Shown: one piece after another, positions 8,635 through 17,754 of the stretch
Layout of the letters: the number at the start of each line of letters is the position of its first letter
Position numbering within the stretch: the stretch's first letter is position 1
Assembly (NCBI RefSeq): GCF_044904705.1
Contig: NZ_JADIKL010000012.1
Span: 1-64,000, forward strand
Length of the DNA stretch: 64,000 bases
Origin: Rhodanobacter_A agri
Lineage (GTDB): Bacteria; Pseudomonadota; Gammaproteobacteria; Xanthomonadales; Rhodanobacteraceae
Direction: 5' to 3'
Program-made: the position numbers and the translations under genes
Notes under the pieces: generated by a model
What the model saw: only the letters and a program-made list of their open reading frames with translations
The model's database searches: none
What the model was told of the DNA's origin: nothing

Positions 8635-9245
8635 AAATTGCCTCCGACCAGGTAGACAAACGTAAAGACGCCGATCCAGACCACGTCGAGGACGTGCCAG
8701 AAAAGGCTGAAGCACAGGAAGCGACGCAGCATCGCCGGGGTGAACCCGCGTCCAAGGAATTGGACAAGGAGGATGCCGAGCCACAGGAGTCCGCAGGTCA
8801 CATGCAGGCCGTGCGTGCCGACGAGGGTAAAGAACGAGGACAGGAAAGCGCTGCGATCCGGACCGTGGCCTCGCGCTATGAAATCGGCAAATTCATGGAC
8901 CTCGAGCGTCAGGAACACGATGCCGAGCACGGCCGTGGCCAGAAATCCGGCAAGCGCGACGAACTTGTTTCGCCGGTCGCACGCCAGCATCGCGATGCCG
9001 CAGGTGAAACTGCTGGTGAGCAGGCAAGCCGTCTCGATGAATGCGTTGTGCGCGCTGAAAAGCATGTGCCCATCGGGCCCACCGTCCGTCGCCGTCCTCA
9101 GCACGGCAAACGCCGCGAACAATGCGGAAAAGAGAATGCCGTCGCTCAAGAGATAGACGTAGAAGCCCCAACCGGTGATGTGTTGCCTGGAGCGCTGATA
9201 TTCTCCTTCCGACGGCATGTCCAATGACGCAACAGTGCTTGACAT
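8631..9245 (-). CDS. cyoC: Cytochrome o ubiquinol oxidase subunit III
   Basis: 204-residue integral membrane subunit of the bo3 oxidase. It shows five hydrophobic helices and the CyoC hallmarks GFYVYLLSDGILFSALFAAFAVL, here seen from about residue 27, the LTLEVHEFADFIARGHGPD stretch after helix 3, and GTHGLHVTCGLLWL. The start ATG at 9245 has AAGGA about eight bases upstream. It follows cyoB by 18 bases and overlaps cyoD, so it is third in the operon cyoABCD. Confidence 0.95.
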   Translation of the reverse strand: MSSTVASLDMPSEGEYQRSRQHITGWGFYVYLLSDGILFSALFAAFAVLRTATDGGPDGHMLFSAHNAFIETACLLTSSFTCGIAMLACDRRNKFVALAGFLATAVLGIVFLTLEVHEFADFIARGHGPDRSAFLSSFFTLVGTHGLHVTCGLLWLGILLVQFLGRGFTPAMLRRFLCFSLFWHVLDVVWIGVFTFVYLVGGNL

Positions 9246-9263
9246 AAGTCTGTCCTTTACTGA

Positions 9264-11222
9264 TCAGGCAAGATGAGGAGGCATGCGTTCGAGCCGGGCG
9301 ACTTCGGCGGCCGACAGCTTGAACTCGTCGTGTTCGTCCCACGACTTCCACGCGATCAGTGCGACGAATGCGATGAGTGCCACGACGCCCATCCACCAGA
9401 TGTGCCAGATCATGCCGAACCCGCCGACCACGGCAAAGAAACTCATGAAGAATCCCAGCCCCGAGTTCTTCGGTATCTCGATAGGCTCGAAAGGCTCGGT
9501 CGAGGCAGGCATGGCCTCCTGCTTCGCCTCCCAGTAGGCGTCGAGGCCGCCCACTTCCGGTACCCGCGCAAAGTTGTAGGCCGGCGGCGGCGAAGTCGTT
9601 GACCACTCCAGGGTGCGTCCGTCCCACGGGTCCGCACCTGCGCGCAACGCCTCGCGGTGCGTGATGCTCCATACCAGTTGGGTGATCTGGAGAAGAATGC
9701 CGATCAGGATCACCACGGCCCCGCACTCGGCGACGAGCAGGTAAGGCAGCCATGCCGGATCGTCGTAATGGTTCATGCGGCGCGTCATGCCCATGAAGCC
9801 GAGGGCGTAGAGCGGCATGAAGGCAAGATAAAAGCCAAAGAACCAGCACCAGAACGCTGCTTTGCCCAGGCCCTCGTGGAGTCGAAACCCGAAGGCCTTC
9901 GGGAACCAGTACGTGAAGCCCGCGAAGCAGCCGAAGACCACGCCGCCGATGATCACGTTATGGAAATGCGCGATCAGGAACAGGCTGTTGTGCAGGATGA
10001 AGTCGGCGGGCGGAACGGCCAGCAGCACACCGGTCATGCCGCCGATGGTGAAGGTCACCATGAATCCGATGGTCCACAACACCGGCGACGTGAAGCGGAC
10101 ACGGCCGCCATACATCGTGAACAGCCAATTGAAGATCTTCACGCCCGTGGGTATCGCGATCACCATCGTGGTGATGCCGAAGAATCCGTTGACATCGGCC
10201 CCGGAGCCCATGGTGAAGAAGTGGTGCAGCCAGGTCGTGAACGCCATCAGCGCAATCGCCATCGTCGCTATCACCATGGACCGATAGCCGAACAGGGGCT
10301 TGCGCGAGAACGTGGCGATGACTTCGGAATAGACGCCGAATGCCGGAAGAACCAGGATGTAGACCTCCGGGTGGCCCCACATCCAGATGAGATTGATGTA
10401 CATCATAGGGCTGCCTCCACCATCGTTGGTGAAGAAGTGCATCCCCAGATACCGGTCCAGCAGCAGCATCGCGAACGTTGCCGTCAGTACGGGGAAAGCC
10501 GCGATGATCAGCATGTTCGCCGAGAGCGCCGTCCACGTGAATACCGGCATCCTGGACAGCGTCATGCCGGGTGCCCGCAGCTTCAATATCGTGGTGACGA
10601 GGTTCACGCCGGACAGCAGCGTGCCGACGCCTGCAATCTGCAGCGACCACAAGTAGTAATCGACGCCGACACCGGGGCTGAATGGAAGCTCCGACAGCGG
10701 CGGATAGGCCAGCCAACCGGTACGGGCGAACTCGCCTACCCCCAATGAGATGTTGATGAGCAGCGCGCCTGCGGCGGTCAGCCAGAAACTGACCGAGTTG
10801 AGTACCGGAAAGGCGACGTCCCGCGCGCCGATCTGCAACGGCACGACGAAGTTCATCAGGCCCACCACGAAGGGCATGGCCATGAAGAAGATCATGATCG
10901 TGCCGTGCGCCGAAAAGACCTGGTCGTAGTGTTCGGGCGGCAGAAAGCCGTGGGCATTGCCGCTGGCCAACGCCTGCTGCGAACGCATCATGATCGCGTC
11001 GCTGAATCCGCGCAGCAGCATCACCGCTGCCAGCAAGGTGTACATGATGCCGATGCGCTTGTGGTCGACGGTCGTGATCCATTCGGTCCACAACCATGTC
11101 CATTTGCGCTTCCAGGTGATCAGGGCAAGGATCGCCAGGATGCCGACGATGAGCACCGAACAGGTGACCATGACGATGGGCTGGTCGAAGGGGATCGCGC
11201 TTAGCGTGAGCTTTCCAAACAT
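9264..11222 (-). CDS. cyoB: Cytochrome o ubiquinol oxidase subunit I (haem-copper oxidase)
   Basis: Catalytic subunit that oxidises ubiquinol, reduces O2 to water and pumps protons across the inner membrane. The 652-residue product from ATG 11222 begins MFGKLTLSAIPFDQPIVM, like E. coli CyoB, and has the haem/copper ligand motifs: MRSQQALASG...HYDQVFSAHGTIMIFFMAMP (low-spin haem His), MWGHPEVYILVLPAFG (CuB His and the cross-linked Tyr region), WLHHFFTMGSG (two CuB His) and FLIAHFHNVIIGG (haem His pair). A second ATG two codons upstream (11228) overlaps the cyoA stop as ATGA; the GGAG spacing favours 11222. No cyoE (haem O synthase) gene follows, so that step must be encoded elsewhere. Confidence 0.97.
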   Translation of the reverse strand: MFGKLTLSAIPFDQPIVMVTCSVLIVGILAILALITWKRKWTWLWTEWITTVDHKRIGIMYTLLAAVMLLRGFSDAIMMRSQQALASGNAHGFLPPEHYDQVFSAHGTIMIFFMAMPFVVGLMNFVVPLQIGARDVAFPVLNSVSFWLTAAGALLINISLGVGEFARTGWLAYPPLSELPFSPGVGVDYYLWSLQIAGVGTLLSGVNLVTTILKLRAPGMTLSRMPVFTWTALSANMLIIAAFPVLTATFAMLLLDRYLGMHFFTNDGGGSPMMYINLIWMWGHPEVYILVLPAFGVYSEVIATFSRKPLFGYRSMVIATMAIALMAFTTWLHHFFTMGSGADVNGFFGITTMVIAIPTGVKIFNWLFTMYGGRVRFTSPVLWTIGFMVTFTIGGMTGVLLAVPPADFILHNSLFLIAHFHNVIIGGVVFGCFAGFTYWFPKAFGFRLHEGLGKAAFWCWFFGFYLAFMPLYALGFMGMTRRMNHYDDPAWLPYLLVAECGAVVILIGILLQITQLVWSITHREALRAGADPWDGRTLEWSTTSPPPAYNFARVPEVGGLDAYWEAKQEAMPASTEPFEPIEIPKNSGLGFFMSFFAVVGGFGMIWHIWWMGVVALIAFVALIAWKSWDEHDEFKLSAAEVARLERMPPHLA

Positions 11223-11224
11223 GA

Positions 11225-12145
11225 TCATGGCTCCGATCGAACGGATGTGAGCGCGGCGCCGGCGGCGCTGGCGGAGACGGTGGACGCCGATCCCGGACGT
11301 TGCGTGCCATGTTCAATGGCGTGGTCGAACAGGCCATCGGAAACCGGGAAGTAGTAAGCGACCTCACCGGTTTTGTGATCTGCCGCCAAGCGGTCATAGA
11401 CCGCTGCATCCAGCGGTGTGGCCGCCGACTTCGTGCGCGCTATCCAGGCCGCGAAACCCGCCGCGTCGGTCGCAAGTACCTGGAAATGCATGTCCGAGAA
11501 TCCGCCGCCGCTGAACTGCGCCGAGATGCCGCGGTAGTTGCCCGCCTCGTCTGCCTGCAGATGCAACTGCGTCTGCATGCCGGGCATGGCGTATACCTGC
11601 CCACCCAATGAGGGGATGAAGAACGAATTCATCACGGTCGCCGACGTCAGCTGGAAAGAGACCGGCGTATCGACCGGTATCGCCAGCTCGTTGACGCTGG
11701 CCACGCCCTGCTCCGGATAGATGAACAGCCAGCGCCAGTCCAGCGCCACGACCTGGACCACGAGCGGCTTGCGCTTGGACGCCAGCGGCCGATACGGGTC
11801 GAGCTTGTGCGAACCGACCCACGCCAGGCTTCCCAGGAAGAGGATCACCAGCAGCGGGATCATCCATATCGAAAACTCGATGGCTCCGGAGTATGCCCAT
11901 CGCGGTCGATATTTCGCCCGCGTGTTGGAGGCGCGAAACCACCACGCAAACCACAGCGTGAGAATGATGACGGGTGTAATCACCATCAGCATCGGGATGA
12001 GCGCTTCCAGCAGAAGTTGCTTCTCCTGTGCCCCGACAGGTCCCTTGGGGAGGAGAACGCCCTCGCTACAGGCGCTCAACGACGTGCAGGCCATCACCGT
12101 TGTCAAACGAGCCAGAGACGACAGCACCGTGTTTCCAAGCTTCAT
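11225..12145 (-). CDS. cyoA: Cytochrome o ubiquinol oxidase subunit II (lipoprotein)
   Basis: 306-residue periplasmic-facing subunit. The N-terminus is a lipoprotein signal with lipobox LSAC (Cys26), followed by two membrane helices (LIPMLMVITPVIILTLWFAWW and EFSIWMIPLLVILFLGSLAWV) and a cupredoxin-like domain. The domain has VVALDWRWLFIYPEQGVASV and MNSFFIPSLGGQVYAMPGM, but no CuA ligands, as expected for a quinol rather than cytochrome c oxidase. It is the first gene of the operon and diverges from the poxB-like gene across a 568-bp regulatory region. Confidence 0.95.
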   Translation of the reverse strand: MKLGNTVLSSLARLTTVMACTSLSACSEGVLLPKGPVGAQEKQLLLEALIPMLMVITPVIILTLWFAWWFRASNTRAKYRPRWAYSGAIEFSIWMIPLLVILFLGSLAWVGSHKLDPYRPLASKRKPLVVQVVALDWRWLFIYPEQGVASVNELAIPVDTPVSFQLTSATVMNSFFIPSLGGQVYAMPGMQTQLHLQADEAGNYRGISAQFSGGGFSDMHFQVLATDAAGFAAWIARTKSAATPLDAAVYDRLAADHKTGEVAYYFPVSDGLFDHAIEHGTQRPGSASTVSASAAGAALTSVRSEP

Positions 12146-12314
12146 GATGGGTCTCCGCGATCGGCGGCCGATAGGTGAACGTCGTTTCGTCCATGCATGA
12201 CATGGAGATGCGACGACGTTAGGTCGGGGGCACGAAGCGGTATTGGACGAAACTGTCTCGCAAGGAACAGACGAGACCTTCCATCGCCGTCACTGCGAAT
12301 CGAGCCCAAGGGTT

Positions 12315-12330
12315 CATGACTCAAAAGTGT
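12315..12330. promoter_or_regulatory. 16-bp motif, copy 1 (upstream of cyoA)
   Basis: The sequence CATGACTCAAAAGTGT occurs exactly here and at 34051-34066, in the same orientation relative to the leftward genes cyoA (170 bases away) and araC (130 bases away). An exact 16-base match in two upstream regions suggests a regulator binding site, with the AraC protein as the obvious candidate. The link is an inference. Confidence 0.45.
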
Positions 12331-12374
12331 TGGCGCACTTCCGCGCCATTCCCTGGCTGAAGAAGCCGCATGGG

Positions 12375-12405
12375 TTTCGTACATATCCGATCAATCGCGT
12401 ACAAG
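12375..12405. promoter_or_regulatory. 31-bp direct-repeat site, copy 1
   Basis: Begins TTTCGTACATA and ends GCGTACAAG; the hexamer CGTACA is repeated with a 20-base offset, about two helical turns. 24 of 31 bases match 21574-21604. Such a direct-repeat layout is typical of AraC/XylS-type activator sites. It lies 309 bases before the poxB-like gene and 230 bases before cyoA. Confidence 0.45.
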
Positions 12406-12713
12406 CCCGCTGCGAGGCATCGGCGCTAACGTCCCTGACGCCGAAAGCACGGTTCTCCAGGAAACGACAGTGAAAGTTGGCCTCTTCGTGCCCAGTTGCG
12501 TTGTCCGATCACTGGCCGTCATCCAGTGCCCTCGCCCTCTCTTCTGACGGGACGGCATGACCGCCGGCCTCGATCACCTTGTGCGCCGTCTTTCGCTTCG
12601 CGGCAGATCCACGGATCCAGTCGATTCGGACCCCGCCTGCTGATGGATTTGTCCGGTTCGTCTGATCGGCACCAAGTCGTGCGCAGGCATTCATTGCAAG
12701 GGAGACCGTTACC

Positions 12714-14435
12714 ATGGCCATGACTTCTGCCGACTACATCGCCCGCGTTCTCGAGCGGGCAGGCATCAAGCACGTTTATGGCGTCGTCGGTGATTCGCTC
12801 AACGGCCTGACCGACGCCTTCCGGCGCCTGGGCACCATCGAATGGCTGCACACGCGCCACGAGGAAGGTGCGGCGTTCGCCGCCGGCGCCGAAGCGCATT
12901 TGACCGGTGAGCTGGTGGTCTGCGCCGGCAGTTGTGGACCGGGCAATCTCCATTTGATCAACGGTCTTTTCGATTGCCAGCGCAGCGGCGTCCCCGTGCT
13001 TGCCATCGCGGCGCATATCCCGAGCACCGAAATCGGCATCGACTACTTCCAGGCCACGCATCCGGAATCGCTGTTCAAGGAGTGCAGCCACTATGTGGAA
13101 CTGGTGTCGAATCCGGGCCAGCTTCCGCAGATCCTGGGGCGCGCGATCCGCGCTGCCGTCGCTCGACGCGGTGTGGCCGTTGTCGTCATCCCCGGCGACA
13201 TCGCACTCAAGGAAGCCGTGGCCGAGCCGCCGCACTGGGTGATACCGACCAAGCCCATCGTTCACCCTGCCCTGAAGGACCTCAAGCGACTGGCCACTCT
13301 GCTGAAGGACGCGACGCGCGTCACCCTGTTCTGTGGTGCGGGCTGCGCCGGAGCACATGACGAAGTGATCGAACTTGCCCGGCGCCTGAAGGCGCCGATC
13401 GTTCATACGCTGCGCGGCAAGGAATTCATTGAATACGACAATCCCTACGATGTCGGCATGACCGGACTCGTCGGCTTCTCGTCCGGCTACGCCGCCATGA
13501 AGGGCTGCGACACATTGCTGTTGCTGGGTACGGATTTCCCTTATCGCCAGTTCTTCCCCGAGCACGCGAAGATCGCGCAGATCGACATGCGCCCGGAAGC
13601 CCTGGGCAATCGCTGCCCGCTGGATCTTGGCCTGATCGGTGACGTGCGGGAAACGCTCCAGAGCCTGCTTCCCTCGATACCCGAGAAAGTCGACTCCAGC
13701 CATCTGGATGCAGCGCTTGCCCACTACAAGAAGGCGCGCGAAGGCCTGGACAAACTGGCCGAGCCCAGGGAGGGCAGCAAGCTGATCCATCCGCAGTACG
13801 TGACCCGACTCGTCAGCGAGCTGGCCACGGAAGACGCGATCTTCACCTGCGATGTCGGCACGCCGATTCTCTGGACGGCACGGTATCTCAAGGTCAACGG
13901 CAAGCGCCGCATCGTCGGCTCGTTCAACCACGGCTCCATGGCGAACGCGATGCTTCACGCCATCGGCGCGCAGGTCGCCTTCCCGCAACGCCAGGTGATC
14001 TCGCTGTCGGGCGACGGCGGCTTCTCGATGATGATGGGCGACTTCCTCTCGCTCGTGCAGTTGAAGCTCCCGGTCAAGATCATCCTCCTCAACAACGGGA
14101 CCCTGGGCTTCGTGGAGATGGAGATGAAGGCGAACGGCTTCGTCGACACCGGTTGCGACCTGGTCAACCCCAACTTCGCTGACATGGCCAACGCCATTGG
14201 CGTCAGGGGCATCCGTGTGGAGGATCCGAAAGACTTGCGCGCGGCGCTCGTTGAAGCGTTCAAACACGAGGGTCCCGCGCTCGTGGATGTGGTGAGCGCG
14301 CGCCAGGAATTGGCGATGCCGCCCAAGACGACGTTCGACGAAGCCCACAAATTCGGTCTCTTCATGATCAAGGCGGTTCTCGACGGCCGCGGTGGCGAGC
14401 TGATCGATCTGGCGAAAGTGAACCTCCTTCGCTGA
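12714..14435 (+). CDS. poxB: Pyruvate:quinone oxidoreductase (ThDP-dependent pyruvate oxidase), first copy
   Basis: Peripheral membrane flavoenzyme that oxidises pyruvate to acetate and CO2 and passes electrons to ubiquinone. 573 residues, matching E. coli PoxB (572). Visible are the catalytic Glu in HTRHEEGAAFAAGAEA (about residue 50), the Rossmann-like FAD domain, the ThDP/Mg motif GDGGFSMMMGDFLSL...NN, and a PoxB-like C-terminus DGRGGELIDLAKVNLLR, the region that binds lipid in E. coli. GGGAG lies nine bases before the ATG at 12714. It is first in a run continuing through ytcA and mdtNOP to a second poxB-like gene, and it diverges from the quinol oxidase genes that would re-oxidise its product. 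Confidence 0.9.
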   Translation: MAMTSADYIARVLERAGIKHVYGVVGDSLNGLTDAFRRLGTIEWLHTRHEEGAAFAAGAEAHLTGELVVCAGSCGPGNLHLINGLFDCQRSGVPVLAIAAHIPSTEIGIDYFQATHPESLFKECSHYVELVSNPGQLPQILGRAIRAAVARRGVAVVVIPGDIALKEAVAEPPHWVIPTKPIVHPALKDLKRLATLLKDATRVTLFCGAGCAGAHDEVIELARRLKAPIVHTLRGKEFIEYDNPYDVGMTGLVGFSSGYAAMKGCDTLLLLGTDFPYRQFFPEHAKIAQIDMRPEALGNRCPLDLGLIGDVRETLQSLLPSIPEKVDSSHLDAALAHYKKAREGLDKLAEPREGSKLIHPQYVTRLVSELATEDAIFTCDVGTPILWTARYLKVNGKRRIVGSFNHGSMANAMLHAIGAQVAFPQRQVISLSGDGGFSMMMGDFLSLVQLKLPVKIILLNNGTLGFVEMEMKANGFVDTGCDLVNPNFADMANAIGVRGIRVEDPKDLRAALVEAFKHEGPALVDVVSARQELAMPPKTTFDEAHKFGLFMIKAVLDGRGGELIDLAKVNLLR

Positions 14436-14477
14436 CGCGGCGCATCGCGTCACGCACTGCATCAAAGGGACAGGACC

Positions 14478-14789
14478 ATGGCGAAATCACGTCGACACTT
14501 GAAGTTCCCGCTTTCGTTCCTGCACGCGCGGGCGTGGCTACGTACTGCGCTGACCCTGGTGCCGCTCGCCGCCTTGGCGGCGTGCAGCGCGTCGCCCTCC
14601 CGGAACATCCTGGGGTCTTATTTCCCGACCTGGATGATTTGCGCGTTGCTCGGACTGGTCGGTGCCGTGGTCCTGCGTGTCGTCCTCGGCAAGGCCGGCA
14701 TCGACGAGGCGCTTCCGCTTCCGGCAGTCGTCTACCTGTGCGCCTGGATCGCCGTGACGCTGGCGATCTGGCTGTTGTGGCTGGGATGA
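14478..14789 (+). CDS. ytcA: YtcA-family small lipoprotein of the MdtNOP efflux operon
   Basis: 103 residues: an unusually long basic N-terminus, a hydrophobic signal ending in the lipobox LAAC (Cys36), then SPSRNILGSYFPTWMIC and two membrane helices (LLGLVGAVVLRVVLG and AVVYLCAWIAVTLAIWLLWL). The motif ILGSYFPTW and the place directly before mdtN are those of YtcA in E. coli, whose function is unknown. It follows poxB by 42 bases and overlaps the region just before mdtN, so it is probably co-transcribed with both. Confidence 0.8.
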   Translation: MAKSRRHLKFPLSFLHARAWLRTALTLVPLAALAACSASPSRNILGSYFPTWMICALLGLVGAVVLRVVLGKAGIDEALPLPAVVYLCAWIAVTLAIWLLWLG

Positions 14790-14803
14790 GGGAGACACCG
14801 CGC

Positions 14804-15817
14804 ATGTCCGAAAAGACCACCCTGGGTCGAATCATCGCGGTCATTGCGATCGCCAGTGCCGTGGTGATGCTGATCGCGGCAATGATCGTCCAGGATCGGC
14901 GCCCGCGCACGCATGACGCCTACGTCTTTGCCTACAGCGCAGGCATCACGCCGGAGGTCAGTGGGCGCATCGTCGAGTCCCACATCCGGAACGACCAGCT
15001 CGTCCACAAGGGTGACGTCCTGCTCCGGATCGACCCCGAACCGTTCGAGATGAAGCTCGACCAGGCGAAAGCGCAGGTCGCCGCCCTGCAGGCCGAGATA
15101 GACCTGACCAGCCGCCAGGTGGTGGCGCAGGGTTCGGGTGCGCAAGCGGCCGCGCATGAGGCGGATCGCGCCCGCCAGCAACTGGCGTTGGCGCACGACA
15201 CCGTTGCACGCATGGCGCCGCTGTTGACCAATGGCTTCGTGACCGCCCAGCAAATGGACGAAGCGCGTACGAACGAGCGGACCGCCAACACGCAACTGGC
15301 GGTGGCGATCCAGCAAGCCGCGCAAGCCAGGGAAGCCATTGGTGACGTGGAAAGCCTCAAGGCGCAACTGCTCGGCGCGCAGGCGACCCAGGCCCTGGCC
15401 GCGCGCGACGTCCGTGAGACGGTCATCCGGGCACCGGTCGACGGCCGGATCGCCGGCTTCAATCTGTCGATCGGTTCGTTCGCCGTCGAGGGGCATCCGC
15501 TTTTCACGCTGATCGACGACCACCATTGGTATGCCATCGCCAATTTCCGGGAGACCGACTTGCGCCATCTGCAGGCGGGCGATCGCGCCACGGTCTGGGT
15601 GATGGGGCACGACGAGCATCCGCTGCACGGAGTGGTCGAAAGCATTGGCCCGGGCGTACAGCCGCAGGGACAGGCCGGCCCCGGACTGCCCGAGGTTGAC
15701 CGGAACCTCAACTGGGTCGTCGTTGCACAGCGCTTCCCGGTGTGGGTGCGCCTGGATCATGTCGATGCGAGCTTCCTGCGCATCGGCGCCACCGCCTCGG
15801 TCAAGGTGGTGAAATGA
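14804..15817 (+). CDS. mdtN: Membrane fusion (periplasmic adaptor) protein, MdtN/HlyD type
   Basis: Adaptor linking the inner-membrane FUSC protein to the outer-membrane channel of a tripartite efflux pump. The ATG at 14804 has GGGAG nine bases upstream and gives 337 residues: an N-terminal membrane anchor (IIAVIAIASAVVMLIAAMI), the lipoyl-like hairpin TPEVSGRIVESHIRNDQLVHKG, a long coiled coil (about 85-190), then VIRAPVDGRIAGFNLSIGSF and a beta-barrel domain. In E. coli the homologous pump exports acriflavine and similar compounds. The stop codon overlaps the mdtO start (ATGA). Confidence 0.88.
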   Translation: MSEKTTLGRIIAVIAIASAVVMLIAAMIVQDRRPRTHDAYVFAYSAGITPEVSGRIVESHIRNDQLVHKGDVLLRIDPEPFEMKLDQAKAQVAALQAEIDLTSRQVVAQGSGAQAAAHEADRARQQLALAHDTVARMAPLLTNGFVTAQQMDEARTNERTANTQLAVAIQQAAQAREAIGDVESLKAQLLGAQATQALAARDVRETVIRAPVDGRIAGFNLSIGSFAVEGHPLFTLIDDHHWYAIANFRETDLRHLQAGDRATVWVMGHDEHPLHGVVESIGPGVQPQGQAGPGLPEVDRNLNWVVVAQRFPVWVRLDHVDASFLRIGATASVKVVK

Positions 15818-17754
15818 CTTCCGTCAGCGACAGCACTTCCCCGGAAGGGCTCCCTGCGCTGCTGCGTCACGAGCTCCGACTCGATGCCTTGCGGATTCGT
15901 TCCATCACGCGTATCGCCACGGGAACGGCCATCGCGGTGACGGTCGCCATGGTTTTTCAAATGCCACTGCCGGCCTATGTGGCCTACATCATCTTCCTGC
16001 TCAGCCAGGAAGACACCGCGTCAACGCTTATCAGCTCGATCGGCGGACTGGTTGCCGCCACGCTCGCGGTCGCGCTCTCGCTCCTGTTCTACGTTTTCGA
16101 CGCGTCGGAACCCGCGCTGCGGATTCCGTTGCTGGCGCTGAGCACGTTCCTGGGTTCCTACCTCTCACGCACGAGCACGCTGGGTCCCATCGCCTTTCTC
16201 GCCGGCTTCGTCCTGGTGCTGTCGCAAACCATCGTCGATGACATGCCGAACACCGAAGCACTCACGCATGTCGTACTGTGGCTTTGGGTCGTGGTGGCCA
16301 CACCCGTCTTCACGGTCATTGTGCTCAACCTCTTGACCGGTGAAAGCCCCGTTTCGCTGGCCCGCCAGCGTGCCGCGGCATTGATGGACGCCGTCGCCGA
16401 CTACATCGAACGGCCACTTTCCCAGGATCCTTCGCTGCTGCGCGAAAAGCTCGTGGCGCTCAACCAGCTGCGAGGCAAGGCGTACATCTGGGATAAAAAG
16501 CTCAGGGCCTTCGCGGAAACCGATCAGCGGCTGCTCGGGCTTCTGCTGGAAATACTGCAGATCACCCGTGGTTTGCCGGCGCAACTTCCGGAAACCTCCC
16601 GACATGCGCTTGCCTTGGGTGTCCGCCAAAGCCGGGCGCTCTTTCTCAAGCGCCGCGAAATCGACGCCACGACCGCCCCGACGGTTCAAGACGGCATGGA
16701 AGCGGAATCCGACCACCACCCCGCCTGTGCAGCCCTTCGTCTGGCGCTGAGGGATTTGCACAGGGTAGCCGGCGGGCACACCCGGGCGGACACTCCCCAT
16801 GCGCAGGCGAGCGCAGCCCGCCGATTCCTTGTGCCGGATGCCTTCCACAATCCGGCCTACGCACGCTACGCACTCAAGGTGACGTTTGCCGTTCTGGCCT
16901 CCTACGCCACTTACTCGCTGCTGGATTGGCCGGGCATCAGCACCGCCATCACGACGTGCTTCTTCGTTTCGCTGGCCACCTTCGGCGAGAGTGCGCACAA
17001 GCTGACGCTGCGAATTTCGGGTGCCATCCTGGGAGGCGTTCTCGGCGGCCTGTGCCTGGTCTTCGTCATTCCTGCGCTGACGGATATCGGCCAGCTGTGC
17101 CTGCTCGTCGCCGGCGTTTCCGTACTTTGTGCCTGGGTTTCCACCGGCAGCGAGAATATTTCATACGCCGGCATGCAAATGGCGTTCGCATTTTTCCTGG
17201 GGGTGTTGCAGGGCTACGCGCCGGCCAGCGACCTGACGGTGCTCAGGGATCGCGTCGTCGGCATCGTGGTCGGCAACCTCTGGATCAGTGTCTTTTTCAC
17301 GAGTCTCTGGCCGGTCAGTGCGCTTCAGCAGGCACGTGACTTTTGGTCGTCGTCGCTTGAGAAGCTGAGTGCATTCCTTGTCGCTCCCACGGCACAAGCC
17401 GCCGCGGACCTGCAGTTCGAGATCAACACGAAAGCCCAGCAGGCAGCCCTGCTGAAGTCGCGCTCGCTGTTCGAAGGGCGATGGATCGCGAGCCGTCGAT
17501 CGGCCGATACCGCCGACCTGCAGGAAGCTGCCATGGAACGCTTGACCCATGCGACGTTCATCCTCCGGCGCCTGCAGCCAGCGGCCTCGTCCTCCGCCAC
17601 CGCTGACATCTCCACGTCGCAACGCCTGCTCGCACTTTCCAAAGGAGAAGTTCCCGATCCGCTTTCTCCTCACGTGCGGAACCCGGCATCACTTGCCAGT
17701 CGTGCGCGCCTGCGCCTGAACGAAGAGATCGACCATGCATCGCGCCTGCTGTAA
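15814..17754 (+). CDS. mdtO: FUSC-family inner-membrane efflux protein, MdtO type
   Basis: 646 residues with the FUSC layout: two blocks of hydrophobic helices (about 25-185 and 345-505), each followed by a cytosolic domain. Recognisable stretches are PAYVAYIIFLLSQED, TFLGSYLSRTSTLGPIAFLA, STAITTCFFVSLATFGESAHK and LRISGAILGGVLGGLCLVF. MdtO/AaeB-type proteins export aromatic acids and dyes together with an adaptor and TolC-like channel. The start at 15814 is coupled to mdtN by ATGA; a longer frame upstream is only the mdtN coding region read in another frame. Confidence 0.88.
   Translation: MTSVSDSTSPEGLPALLRHELRLDALRIRSITRIATGTAIAVTVAMVFQMPLPAYVAYIIFLLSQEDTASTLISSIGGLVAATLAVALSLLFYVFDASEPALRIPLLALSTFLGSYLSRTSTLGPIAFLAGFVLVLSQTIVDDMPNTEALTHVVLWLWVVVATPVFTVIVLNLLTGESPVSLARQRAAALMDAVADYIERPLSQDPSLLREKLVALNQLRGKAYIWDKKLRAFAETDQRLLGLLLEILQITRGLPAQLPETSRHALALGVRQSRALFLKRREIDATTAPTVQDGMEAESDHHPACAALRLALRDLHRVAGGHTRADTPHAQASAARRFLVPDAFHNPAYARYALKVTFAVLASYATYSLLDWPGISTAITTCFFVSLATFGESAHKLTLRISGAILGGVLGGLCLVFVIPALTDIGQLCLLVAGVSVLCAWVSTGSENISYAGMQMAFAFFLGVLQGYAPASDLTVLRDRVVGIVVGNLWISVFFTSLWPVSALQQARDFWSSSLEKLSAFLVAPTAQAAADLQFEINTKAQQAALLKSRSLFEGRWIASRRSADTADLQEAAMERLTHATFILRRLQPAASSSATADISTSQRLLALSKGEVPDPLSPHVRNPASLASRARLRLNEEIDHASRLL

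Larger units (their letters stand above)
12146..12713. other. Divergent regulatory region between cyoA and the poxB-like gene
   Basis: 568 bases with no credible gene. It carries two sequence blocks that recur elsewhere in the window: a 16-mer at 12315-12330 repeated exactly upstream of the araC gene, and a 31-bp direct-repeat site at 12375-12405 repeated upstream of the FAH operon. Promoters for cyoABCD (leftward) and the pox/mdt run (rightward) must lie here. Confidence 0.6.

Noticed and set aside
12519..14465. 648-codon open frame on the minus strand opposite the first poxB-like gene
   Set aside because: It lies exactly antisense to a gene with clear ThDP-enzyme motifs; its product is His/Arg-rich and has no recognisable domain. 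Long antisense frames are expected at this GC content.
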